From IMG/VR virus record IMGVR_UViG_3300009504_000946, positions 1-64,000 of that record: a DNA stretch of 64,000 nucleotides; one strand, written 5' to 3'. The position numbers and the translations under genes are program-made. Below the pieces are notes generated by a model that was not told the DNA's origin, ran no database searches, and saw nothing but the letters and a program-made list of their open reading frames with translations. Shown here one piece after another: positions 35,993 through 42,375 of this stretch (position 1 is its first letter; every line of letters starts with the position of its first letter). The stretch comes from a virus.

Positions 35993-36295
35993 TCATTTTT
36001 TAAAAGCTCTATGAATTGATTCCAGGTTCTCAACCTTTGCCCACCCAAGAGCTCTAAATGAACCTTTAGCTCTTGGGTCAAGAAATAATCTTGCCCAAGT
36101 ATAGTCAACATCTGTCTTGCAATCCTTGAAACTATATGTCCTATTATTTGAATTAAGATGTAGAAGCTCTCCGTCTGATATTCTCTCAATCGTGAATGGA
36201 ACGTATCCAATATTAAACTCAACTACATCATCTGTCTCCCCATCCTTACAATCGTAAAGGAATTTGTCAAAAAATTCTTTATTTCTCTGTATCAT
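35993..36295 (-). CDS. hypothetical protein, 100 aa
   Basis: Not recognised. Beta-rich first half (FNIGYVPFTIERIS), then RLFLDPRAKGSFRALGWAKVE. Chosen over an overlapping 85-codon frame because its composition (Asp/Glu/Lys-rich) and spacing from the HAD gene match the neighbours. Confidence 0.5.
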   Translation of the reverse strand: MIQRNKEFFDKFLYDCKDGETDDVVEFNIGYVPFTIERISDGELLHLNSNNRTYSFKDCKTDVDYTWARLFLDPRAKGSFRALGWAKVENLESIHRAFKK

Positions 36296-36307
36296 AAAAC
36301 ATATATT

Positions 36308-36871
36308 TTACCCAAAAGTTTGAATCTTAGCATCCACTTCTTTTAGTTCGCCCCATGTACCGAGATATGTCACAGCTCGAACTTTTCTATTGTCAATCCA
36401 AACATATTCTTGTCCTTCTTTAATTCTTGGCTTATTCATAACCAGACCGTGGTATTGGAAACCATTTTCATGAAGCCACTTTTCGGTGACATATCTATCT
36501 TTTTCTTCTCTGGCAGTAAAAAAAGTAATTACATTTCCTTCATAATACCACTTGTTCAGCATCTCCTTTGCTCCAGGCAAAGCTTTTGCTTTAGCATAAA
36601 GATGGCTGTCCTCATTCTTGATGTCATCACAAACAGTTCCATCAATGTCAATCAAAAACACTTTGTTGCCAGCTCTTTTCGGATTGTGATGAGAAATTCT
36701 TTCTGCCAAATCCTTTATATTCCATTTAATCCTTAATATTTCAGGGCTTAACTCAATAAAGTCAGAGTCCTTTAGTCTCTCTCTTTCATCAACCAATCTT
36801 TTTTTCCAATATTCAATTGCCTCTTTTAGGCCTTTTAAATCCTTTGGCATTTCATCATCATCAATCATCAT
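36308..36871 (-). CDS. HAD-superfamily phosphatase with N-terminal helical region
   Basis: 187 aa. N-terminal ~65 residues helical. HAD motif I VFLIDIDGTVCDD near 72, motif II ITFFTAREEKDR near 115, and late acidic YVWIDNRKVRAV. Similar to the 3'-phosphatase halves of phage end-healing enzymes and to small HAD nucleotidases; substrate not determinable. Overlaps the UVR-tailed gene by 4 nt. Confidence 0.75.
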   Translation of the reverse strand: MMIDDDEMPKDLKGLKEAIEYWKKRLVDERERLKDSDFIELSPEILRIKWNIKDLAERISHHNPKRAGNKVFLIDIDGTVCDDIKNEDSHLYAKAKALPGAKEMLNKWYYEGNVITFFTAREEKDRYVTEKWLHENGFQYHGLVMNKPRIKEGQEYVWIDNRKVRAVTYLGTWGELKEVDAKIQTFG

Positions 36872-37287
36872 AACTCTCTTTTATCAATTTCATGTTTAAT
36901 CCTACTTGCCTCCTCATAATCCTCTATTTCAATCGCCTCATCGAGCTTTGAAACCAGCGAAGTGTCAGACATGCTCTCATATTTACTTTTTCTCTTAGCA
37001 TTAACAAGTGTAGTTGGGTCTATATAATGTGCCCAACCTTCTTCAAATTTATGAATTGGCAAGTCAATCAACCTACCCTTCTGAAGTATATATGTAAATG
37101 AATCCGTAGCTTCAAAGTAGGCGCACCCATTTGCTATTCCTATGAATATAAGCTTTTCTCCAATATAACTTGAATCATAACTCATTCCACCCATAAACAT
37201 ACTTTGACTTATAATAACAGACGGTTCAATTCTTGTAACTATATCTCCTGGACTAAATTCGTATATAGATTTTGGTTCTTGTTTCAT
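36868..37287 (-). CDS. UVR-tailed hypothetical protein
   Basis: 139 aa. The C-terminal LDEAIEIEDYEEASRIKHEI is a UVR helical hairpin, as in 27682-28110. The N-terminal 90 residues are beta-rich and unrecognised. A protein-protein adaptor role is plausible. Confidence 0.55.
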   Translation of the reverse strand: MKQEPKSIYEFSPGDIVTRIEPSVIISQSMFMGGMSYDSSYIGEKLIFIGIANGCAYFEATDSFTYILQKGRLIDLPIHKFEEGWAHYIDPTTLVNAKRKSKYESMSDTSLVSKLDEAIEIEDYEEASRIKHEIDKREL

Positions 37288-37751
37288 CCTCGATAATTTA
37301 TATTAAAAAATAAACAATTTTCCCTTGGAACTCTATACATCTGGTCTTTCCCATTTCTATCGTGAGTATCTATTGTCAAATCTTCAATATAATCATCCAA
37401 AAATATTTGTTCGGAATCACAACAGACTGCCCACTCAGTTTCGACACATATTATTATGTAATAAAATCCTTGCTTGATGTGAAGTCTTTTTTTCCTACCC
37501 AAAAAGCTAACAGTATTAAACTTATAGGTATTTTTATGTGTAAATGGATAATTTATTTTAACTTCTAATTCAAAGTAATATGTAACCCCGTCTTTTTCAG
37601 TTATTATGTCATGCTCATAATTTTCATGAGAACTCAAAACTTTATGACCCCTACTAACGATAAAATCTATAAACTTTTGTTTAGCATAACCATCATTGTT
37701 GTCATAAGAATTTTGATTAAACTCTCTTGCTTCATATTTAAACTCCGACAT
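37284..37751 (-). CDS. PD-(D/E)xK-like nuclease domain protein
   Basis: 155 aa. YEHDIITEKDGVTYYFELEVKI near residues 42-62 has the D...(E)xK arrangement (D48, ELEVK) of the restriction-nuclease fold, preceded by a helix with AKQKFIDFIVSRG. Short for an independent nuclease. It is the last gene after the tRNA-Gln array, behind a terminator at 37897. Confidence 0.55.
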   Translation of the reverse strand: MSEFKYEAREFNQNSYDNNDGYAKQKFIDFIVSRGHKVLSSHENYEHDIITEKDGVTYYFELEVKINYPFTHKNTYKFNTVSFLGRKKRLHIKQGFYYIIICVETEWAVCCDSEQIFLDDYIEDLTIDTHDRNGKDQMYRVPRENCLFFNINYRG

Positions 37752-37896
37752 TATTTGGCAATGTAAGTTATTTTTACATATTTCTCTTTATTAATTGAGA
37801 AAATTCTATTCACTATCATTAATTCTAAGTTTAGAACAAAGATATAAATTTAAAAGCAAGTAACCAAGTAATAGAATTAAATATTTCAAAGTACAT
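37752..37896. other. AT-rich intergenic stretch, no gene seen
   Basis: Between the nuclease-like gene and the terminator after the tRNA-Gln array. Probably holds the promoter for the 37284-37751 gene, but no clear motif of the GAAACA/CGTATAA type was found here. Confidence 0.4.
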
Positions 37897-37924
37897 AAAA
37901 AAAGTACCCTACTTTAGAGGATAC
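37897..37924 (-). terminator. intrinsic terminator after the tRNA-Gln array
   Basis: Six-pair stem GTATCC / GGGTAC (37904-37924) followed on the minus strand by seven T. It lies 7 nt past the last tRNA-Gln. Confidence 0.7.
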
Positions 37925-37930
37925 ATTTTG

Positions 37931-38003
37931 TTGCCCACCCAGGGCTCGAACCTGGACTCTTCTGTGTCAAAAACAGACGTGTTGCCAATTACACCAGCGG
38001 GCA
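37931..38003 (-). tRNA. tRNA-Gln (UUG), copy 1
   Basis: 73 nt cloverleaf. Acceptor TGCCCGC/GTGGGCA, anticodon stem TCTGT/ACAGA with loop TTTTGAC (anticodon UUG), T arm CCAGG-TTCGAGC-CCTGG, A73. Reads CAA. Near-identical copies are at 38148 and 38274. Confidence 0.9.
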
Positions 38004-38010
38004 ATATTTG

Positions 38011-38094
38011 TTGTGCAGGTAGGATTCGAACCTACAAAGGATTTCTCCATACTTGATTCAAAGTCAAGACGCTTGCCAGTTTGCATACTGCACA
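38011..38094 (-). tRNA. class II tRNA with UUG anticodon (Leu-like body)
   Basis: 84 nt. Perfect acceptor TGTGCAG/CTGCACA, anticodon stem CTTGA/TCAAG, loop CTTTGAA (UUG, a Gln anticodon). The variable region is about 16 nt, and the D arm (ATGCAAACTGGCAAGC) and A73 resemble tRNA-Leu. A long variable arm is unexpected for tRNA-Gln. It sits inside the tRNA-Gln array. Confidence 0.75.
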
Positions 38095-38147
38095 ATATTT
38101 GTTTCCCATATCTATTGCTTTACCTCACTTATGGGGAGTGAATTTTG

Positions 38148-38220
38148 TTGCCCACCCAGGGCTCGAACCTGGACTCTTCTGTGTCAAAAACAGACGTGTT
38201 GCCAATTACACCAGCGGACA
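38148..38220 (-). tRNA. tRNA-Gln (UUG), copy 2
   Basis: 73 nt, identical to copy 1 except near the acceptor 5' end (TGTCCGC, giving a T-G pair). Anticodon loop TTTTGAC. Part of a ~126-bp tandem duplication with copy 3. Confidence 0.9.
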
Positions 38221-38273
38221 ATATTTATTTCCCATATCTATTGCTTTACTTCACTTATGGGGAGTGAATTTTG

Positions 38274-38346
38274 TTGCCCACCCAGGGCTCGAACCTGGAC
38301 TCTTCTGTGTCAAAAACAGACGTGTTGCCAATTACACCAGCGGACA
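38274..38346 (-). tRNA. tRNA-Gln (UUG), copy 3
   Basis: 73 nt, same sequence as copy 2. First tRNA-Gln reached by transcription after the 84-aa gene and the attenuator. Confidence 0.9.
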
Positions 38347-38353
38347 ATATATC

Positions 38354-38608
38354 TTAATTCATTTTTTCTTTCCAAACTTCTTTTATCTCCTCATCTGAAA
38401 CTCCAACCTCAGACATTCTACTATGCATCATCATTAATTCAACACATAGACAAACATCGAGTCCCAACTCAAACCTCTCCACGGCTTTGTCAAAATATTT
38501 ATCAAATATTATGGGACCACCCCTTTCTAAAAGAGTTAGTGTATATCCCTCTTCACATTCTGAACAAAGTACTTTTTTACCTTTTATTATTATTTCTTTA
38601 ATTTCCAT
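38354..38608 (-). CDS. hypothetical protein, 84 aa, between attenuator and tRNA-Gln genes
   Basis: Not recognised. Starts MEIKEIIIKGKKVLCSECEEGY; one CxxC and a helical Met/Glu-rich C-terminus. It is the only protein gene controlled together with the tRNA-Gln array. Confidence 0.55.
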   Translation of the reverse strand: MEIKEIIIKGKKVLCSECEEGYTLTLLERGGPIIFDKYFDKAVERFELGLDVCLCVELMMMHSRMSEVGVSDEEIKEVWKEKMN

Positions 38609-38626
38609 TTTCTAAATTTTTGACAT

Positions 38627-38656
38627 AAAAAAAGCCTGAACTAATCAGTCCAGGCT
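38627..38656 (-). terminator. attenuator terminator behind the poly-Gln leader
   Basis: 10-bp stem AGCCTGGACT / AGTTCAGGCT (one G-U) with loop GATT, then seven T on the minus strand. Its 3' arm is perfectly complementary over 10 nt to GCCTGAACTA at the end of the leader ORF, an alternative pairing. Confidence 0.85.
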
Positions 38657-38685
38657 CTCAAATATTTTGTTTTTTAACAAATAGT

Positions 38686-38763
38686 TCAGGCAACACCAGG
38701 ACCGTCCTCTCTCGAAGATTGCTGCTGTTGTTGCTGAGCTGATATGTTAATTACGTTTTTCAT
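38686..38763 (-). CDS. poly-Gln leader peptide (25 aa)
   Basis: ATG at 38763, TGA at 38686. Peptide MKNVINISA, then six consecutive Gln (CAG CAA CAA CAG CAG CAA), then SSREDGPGVA. It lies 30 nt upstream of an intrinsic terminator, beyond which come an 84-aa gene and four UUG-anticodon tRNAs. A second leader at 44790-44891 begins with the related MKNINNIS and has the same arrangement. Too short for a normal gene; best explained as a stalling leader. Confidence 0.7.
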   Translation of the reverse strand: MKNVINISAQQQQQQSSREDGPGVA

Positions 38764-38848
38764 TTCTCTAATAAATAGTTTTATTTTTAATAAACTTGTT
38801 TTTGCAACAATAAACCTTGTTAGTTTATTGTGTACTTTTTACTTGTTG

Positions 38849-38930
38849 TGACCGAAGCGAGACTCGAACTCGCACGCCCTGCGGCAACGGCTTCTTAGAC
38901 CGCCTTGGCTACCAATTACAACACTCGGCC
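38849..38930 (-). tRNA. tRNA-Leu (AAG)
   Basis: 82 nt, class II. Acceptor GGCCGAG/TTCGGTC, A73, anticodon stem GCGGT/GCCGT with loop CTAAGAA (AAG, reads CUU), long variable arm. The 5' end lies 9 nt after the CGTATAA box. Confidence 0.85.
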
Positions 38931-38939
38931 ATTTTTATC

Positions 38940-38967
38940 TTATACGCAAATTTAGTTCTTTTGTTTC
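38940..38967 (-). promoter_or_regulatory. phage promoter motif GAAACA-N15-CGTATAA
   Basis: GAAACA at 38967-38962, 15 nt, CGTATAA at 38946-38940. Starts the tRNA-Leu / poly-Gln leader / tRNA-Gln unit. Confidence 0.82.
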
Positions 38968-38973
38968 AAATAA

Positions 38974-39273
38974 TCAAACTTTTTTTGCAAAAACTTTCTT
39001 TATTTTTTCTGATATTAATTCAATAGGGTTTATCTTAAGCAATACAAAAGAAAGTAAAAAGAATAGGGATGCCAATACATAAAATATATATGTTGTAATC
39101 CAATAGTCCCCTGACAATTTCATCACGAGAGCAAATAGTTCTGCATACCCGAATGGGTTCAGAAATGTTGCTATCATTAAGCAAAGAATCCCTATGTTCT
39201 TTCTGTTTCTCATAATCCCCTGTACTGTCTGATTCCATTTAATCAATTTTTGTTTAACAATAGAATATTGCAT
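38974..39273 (-). CDS. small membrane protein with two helices
   Basis: 99 aa. Hydrophobic segments at about 28-50 and 60-80, Lys-rich tail. Its ATG lies within a 10-bp perfect inverted repeat (39265-39290), which may restrict translation. Confidence 0.55.
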   Translation of the reverse strand: MQYSIVKQKLIKWNQTVQGIMRNRKNIGILCLMIATFLNPFGYAELFALVMKLSGDYWITTYIFYVLASLFFLLSFVLLKINPIELISEKIKKVFAKKV

Positions 39274-39329
39274 ATTGCGATATGCAATATTCCTCTTTTT
39301 TATAAATAGAAAGATAAACTTTATCTTTC
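39265..39329. repeat. two adjacent perfect inverted repeats
   Basis: ATATTGCATA / TATGCAATAT at 39265-39290 covers the start codon of the membrane protein. GAAAGATAAA / TTTATCTTTC at 39309-39329 covers the stop of the ATP-grasp gene. No strong T-run follows, so they look like RNA-processing or translation-control hairpins more than terminators. Confidence 0.6.
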
Positions 39330-40055
39330 AATATTTTTACATAATTCATTCCACCTTAAAATGGACATCCTCACATAATCTCTCCCATCTAAGCCATAAG
39401 TTCCTACGCCATATCCATCATTTACTTCTATGAGCATTGTTTCACATTTGTCTGTAACTCCAAAGTCAATTGCATATGCAATCGGCTGTGAAGTATAATT
39501 TTTTATCGTGTCATTTATAAAGTTAAAGTCTGGAATTACCTCATGATTCCCGCTATACTTTCTACAGTCAATCACTTTTCCTTCTGCAACAAAAACTCTA
39601 TATTCAGACACAAAATTAACAACAGATGAAGTCATTATATTAAACTCATCTCCTTGCACAGTCAAAGTAGATATATAATCCAACTCATCCTTATCTGGAA
39701 TGACAAGCCCAGTAAACAACTTCAACGTTGTCGGCTTAACAAATAAAGGAAAATTTCCATTATCCTTAAAGTGTCTTACCGTACCTATTTCTATATCCCT
39801 CATTGTATACTTATACAATTCTTTTGGAATGTCAATAGGCTCTGGAACAATTACTCCAAGACTACTTAATGCATGTCTTATTGGAGTAACTCCTCCGAAT
39901 ACAATTGTATTCTTTGTAATATCTAAGCTGTCAATTTCATCGTAATCAAATTTTTCAGTCTTTATTCTCAAGTGCTCACAACCCAGAAAAGCTACATAAG
40001 TTGCCTCAGTTGCAAATTCACCTTTAAATGTTTGAAGATATGCTTTTTCTATCAT
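39321..40055 (-). CDS. ATP-grasp domain protein (copy B)
   Basis: 244 aa. NFPLFVKPTTLKLFTG near 125 (ATP lysine strand), SEYRVFVAEGKVIDCRKY near 170, AYAIDFGVTDKCETMLIEVND near 205-225 (metal-binding D/E/N). Matches phage ATP-grasp proteins of the DUF4343 kind. Ligates a carboxylate to an amine or thiol; substrate unknown. A paralogue is immediately upstream. Confidence 0.75.
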   Translation of the reverse strand: MIEKAYLQTFKGEFATEATYVAFLGCEHLRIKTEKFDYDEIDSLDITKNTIVFGGVTPIRHALSSLGVIVPEPIDIPKELYKYTMRDIEIGTVRHFKDNGNFPLFVKPTTLKLFTGLVIPDKDELDYISTLTVQGDEFNIMTSSVVNFVSEYRVFVAEGKVIDCRKYSGNHEVIPDFNFINDTIKNYTSQPIAYAIDFGVTDKCETMLIEVNDGYGVGTYGLDGRDYVRMSILRWNELCKNIER

Positions 40056-40101
40056 GCTAAATTATAAGCATTTTTTTGCATAAATTCAAACACCTAAAAA
40101 A

Positions 40102-40863
40102 TTACATATCTTCGAGTGCCATAATTAACTTTTGCATGTCAGCATCGTAAAATCCAGCACAAGAAGTGCTTCCACACTCAACTATCTTCCATCCATTATC
40201 AGTAAGACAAACATCAATTACAAATGTATCAGCAAGTTGATATATGTCCACCATATCCTGAGCAAAATCTAAAGCATCTTGGTCAACTATGTTATCATAA
40301 ACCAAGAAACTACCACGCCTATAAGTACTCTGTGTTACTATTTTTCCTTTTACAACCCAACATCTAACTTCTTGCGTAATTCTCTTTGGAACCGCTACTT
40401 GAATCTTAGAATCAAACCTTAGCGTTGTATCCTCTTGATGTGAAAGCATTCTATCTTTAAATTTATCCCATTCAGTTTTTTCATATACCTTGCCAGTAAA
40501 AGATTTTGAATCAAGGCATGGTCTTATAAAATGCTGGTCGCACTTCCAATCAAAGTCATCTCCAAAATCAATAACCCTTGAGTCATAATTTAAAAGATTA
40601 TCCTTATAATATTTTGAATACACGTTGTAATCGTGATTTTCAGTTATTAATGCACCTGGAGTCCAAGAATATTTTTTTGACAATCTCGCCAACTTAAGAG
40701 AACCAAAAACAAATACATCTTTCCTATCTGTCTTAAATTCGACTTCTTCTACAAAAGGGAAAACTGTAACCAATTCATGACTTATGTCAAACTTATTAAG
40801 ACAGTTCATTAACTTAGCATGACCTTCTTCTCTAAATAAATTTTCTTGTACAATATAATGCAT
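40102..40863 (-). CDS. ATP-grasp domain protein (copy A)
   Basis: 253 aa from the Met at 40863 (MHYIVQENLF). The longer frame upstream runs through tRNA-Leu and is rejected. ATP-grasp strands FIRPCLDSKSFTG near 120, QEVRCWVVKGKIV near 175, FVIDVCLTDNGWKIVECG near 220. Weakly similar to copy B in layout; both may modify the same molecule. Confidence 0.72.
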   Translation of the reverse strand: MHYIVQENLFREEGHAKLMNCLNKFDISHELVTVFPFVEEVEFKTDRKDVFVFGSLKLARLSKKYSWTPGALITENHDYNVYSKYYKDNLLNYDSRVIDFGDDFDWKCDQHFIRPCLDSKSFTGKVYEKTEWDKFKDRMLSHQEDTTLRFDSKIQVAVPKRITQEVRCWVVKGKIVTQSTYRRGSFLVYDNIVDQDALDFAQDMVDIYQLADTFVIDVCLTDNGWKIVECGSTSCAGFYDADMQKLIMALEDM

Positions 40864-40879
40864 AATCTTTAATTTTTTG

Positions 40880-40962
40880 TAGCCCAGGCGAGAATCGAAC
40901 TCGCACTCCACAAGGGAACAGAATTTTAAGTCCTGCGTGTCTACCAGTTTCACCACTGGGCC
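40880..40962 (-). tRNA. tRNA-Leu (UAA), class II
   Basis: 83 nt. Acceptor GGCCCAG/CTGGGCT, A73, anticodon stem CAGGA/TTCTG with loop CTTAAAA (UAA), 14-nt variable arm. Ordinary tRNA-Leu form. It lies 16 nt before the ATP-grasp A start. Confidence 0.9.
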
Positions 40963-40974
40963 ATTTTTTAATAT

Positions 40975-41016
40975 GAGTGTTCATTATCCCAATCTATTCA
41001 CGTAATGTGAACACTC
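40975..41016. repeat. inverted repeat in tRNA spacer
   Basis: GAGTGTTCA / TGAACACTC, 9-bp perfect arms, between tRNA-Leu(UAA) and tRNA-Leu(CAA). Possibly a processing hairpin in the polycistronic tRNA precursor. Confidence 0.55.
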
Positions 41017-41036
41017 CAAAATAATGAACAATCTTG

Positions 41037-41117
41037 TACCGATGGAGAGAGTCGAACTCTCACGCCTTTAGGCACTGGGTTTTGAATCCAGCGTGTCTAC
41101 CATTCCACCACATCGGC
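41037..41117 (-). tRNA. tRNA-Leu (CAA)
   Basis: 81 nt, class II. Acceptor GCCGATG/CATCGGT, A73, anticodon stem CTGGA/CCCAG (one mismatch next to the loop), loop TTCAAAA (CAA, reads UUG), variable arm GCC..GGC. Confidence 0.88.
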
Positions 41118-41131
41118 ATATGCTGAGGCTT

Positions 41132-41683
41132 TCACTCAGCTGCTTTATATTTTCTAAAAGTCAAACTTACTCTCGGACCACAATCTCTATCATGCTTTGG
41201 AATCCTGTGTAAGTGTGTGTCTTGGAATCCTGGAGGCATGTAAAACAATGAGCCATTTTCTAACTTCCTTTTATTCTCATCTGGGACCATACCCTTTTCC
41301 CCTTTTTCTTTCCACCATATTTCTCTCTCTGCCCCAAATGACACAACTGCAATTCCATCATTGTGGTCAATTGAGTGAGAATCATCAGCGTGCCATCCTA
41401 ATCCATTTCTTGAGCTAACATACATGTTTAAGAAGCAAATATCCAAGCTTGTTCCTAACTTCTCATTCACCTTATCCATTATAGACTTAACTATAGGAAT
41501 CATTGGAGTTGACTTATAGGTAGGAGCTCCGCTGTGGTCTAAGTAAGAATATTCAATGTCAGAGTTTGCCATAAAGCACTCTCTTCTCATCTTTGTCTCA
41601 TCAACCCAACTTACTTCCTTCACTAATGTGTCAATAAAGTCTTCGTCAATTAACTTGTCTATGTAAACTAAATTTTTCATCAT
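41132..41683 (-). CDS. alkB: AlkB-like 2-oxoglutarate/Fe(II) dioxygenase
   Basis: 183 aa from MMKNLVYIDK; the earlier Met lies in tRNA DNA. Iron ligands: HxD in NGLGWHADDSHS near 110 and the distal H in HLHRIPKHDRDCGPRVSLTFR near 160, with R..S.TFR binding 2-oxoglutarate. Repairs methylated nucleic acid; in a tRNA operon, RNA demethylation is a reasonable guess. Flanked by tRNA genes on both sides. Confidence 0.85.
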   Translation of the reverse strand: MMKNLVYIDKLIDEDFIDTLVKEVSWVDETKMRRECFMANSDIEYSYLDHSGAPTYKSTPMIPIVKSIMDKVNEKLGTSLDICFLNMYVSSRNGLGWHADDSHSIDHNDGIAVVSFGAEREIWWKEKGEKGMVPDENKRKLENGSLFYMPPGFQDTHLHRIPKHDRDCGPRVSLTFRKYKAAE

Positions 41684-41694
41684 TTTTATTTTTG

Positions 41695-41768
41695 TGACCC
41701 CTATGGAATTCGAATCCATACTATACGCTGTTTAAGAACGTTGCCTCTGCCTATTGGGCTAAGGGGCC
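41695..41768 (-). tRNA. tRNA with UAA (Leu) anticodon on a class I body
   Basis: 74 nt. Acceptor GGCCCCT/AGGGGTC, A73, D stem GCC/GGC, anticodon stem ACGTT/AGCGT, loop CTTAAAC (UAA), variable region only 5 nt (ATAGT), T arm ATGGA-TTCGAAT-TCCAT. A well-formed tRNA whose Leu anticodon does not match the short variable arm expected for Leu. Confidence 0.85.
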
Positions 41769-41776
41769 AAATCTTG

Positions 41777-41874
41777 TGTGTTGAGCAGGATTCGAACCTA
41801 CAATAAGGAGATACTGCGCAATATCTTTATCCTCACGACTAAATCGCATGTCTAACCTCTTTCATCATCAACAC
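41777..41874 (-). tRNA. class II tRNA-like gene with extended variable arm, isotype uncertain
   Basis: 98 nt. Acceptor GTGTTGA/TCAACAC perfect, A73, D stem ATG/CAT, T arm GTAGG-TTCGAAT-CCTGC. The anticodon arm is TGCGA-TTTAG-TCGTG. If the A-T closing pair opens, the loop is ATTTAGT with U33, anticodon UUA and G37, which would read the ochre codon UAA. The variable arm is unusually long (about 28 nt, itself able to pair). Confidence 0.6.
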
Positions 41875-41878
41875 ATGG

Positions 41879-41952
41879 TACACCTGGAGGGAGTCGAACC
41901 CCCAACCTCACGAGTCGTAATCGTGTGCTCTATCCAGTTGAGCTACAGGTGC
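41879..41952 (-). tRNA. tRNA-Arg (ACG)
   Basis: 74 nt. Acceptor GCACCTG/CAGGTGT, A73, followed by an encoded CCA. Anticodon stem CACGA/TCGTG with loop TTACGAC (ACG). Pairs functionally with the phage ArgRS at 7.1-8.3 kb. Confidence 0.92.
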
Positions 41953-41962
41953 ATATTTCCGA

Positions 41963-42286
41963 TTACTCGGAAACTTTTATAAATTCACCAGACTTAATTG
42001 CCTTTCCAATCCATCTGTTAAGCTCAGAACCTCTCATCTCCGCTGAGAAAGTTGTTGTCCCAAGGTCTGCAGACAATGTTGTAACTACATCTGGTTCCTT
42101 AACTTCTGCACCAACTTCTAAAGTTGATACATGATGTGTAACTTCAACGTCAATAGTCGAAATAGGAAATTGATAAACTCCACCTTCCAACTTTACAGTG
42201 TAATATAAATTACCACTCACATAGTGACTAAGCTTAGCCATCTCTTTGCTTTTAAAAAGCTCTTTTTTTACTTCTAACTCGTTCAT
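41963..42286 (-). CDS. hypothetical protein, 107 aa
   Basis: Not recognised. Starts MNELEVKKELFKSKEMAKLS; beta-rich centre with repeated E-V-T strands. Sandwiched between tRNA-Val(GAC) and tRNA-Arg. Confidence 0.55.
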   Translation of the reverse strand: MNELEVKKELFKSKEMAKLSHYVSGNLYYTVKLEGGVYQFPISTIDVEVTHHVSTLEVGAEVKEPDVVTTLSADLGTTTFSAEMRGSELNRWIGKAIKSGEFIKVSE

Positions 42287-42302
42287 TTCTTATAAAGTTA
42301 TG

Positions 42303-42375
42303 TAGGACTTACAGGGCTTGAACCTGCGACCTCTTGCATGTCATACAAGCGCTCTACCAACTGAGCTAAAGTCCT
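42303..42375 (-). tRNA. tRNA-Val (GAC)
   Basis: 73 nt. Acceptor AGGACTT/AAGTCCT perfect, A73, anticodon stem CTTGT/GCAAG, loop ATGACAT (GAC). Its 5' end overlaps the last codons of leuS by 10 nt. Confidence 0.88.

Larger units (their letters stand above)
38097..38348. repeat. tandem duplication of tRNA-Gln plus leader, ~126 bp x 2
   Basis: The spacer beginning CCCATATCTATTGCTTTAC and the following tRNA-Gln occur twice in a row with one or two differences in the spacer. Recent tandem duplication, as if Gln tRNA dosage was selected. Confidence 0.85.

Noticed and set aside
35965-36222. 85-codon minus-strand frame overlapping 35993-36295
   Set aside because: Alternative frame of the better-composed 100-aa gene; only one can be real and the latter fits spacing and codon composition.
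38053-38601. Long plus-strand frames across the tRNA-Gln array
   Set aside because: They are translations through duplicated tRNA sequence (repeated CCPPRARTWTLL-like peptide) with no start context; explained by tRNAs.
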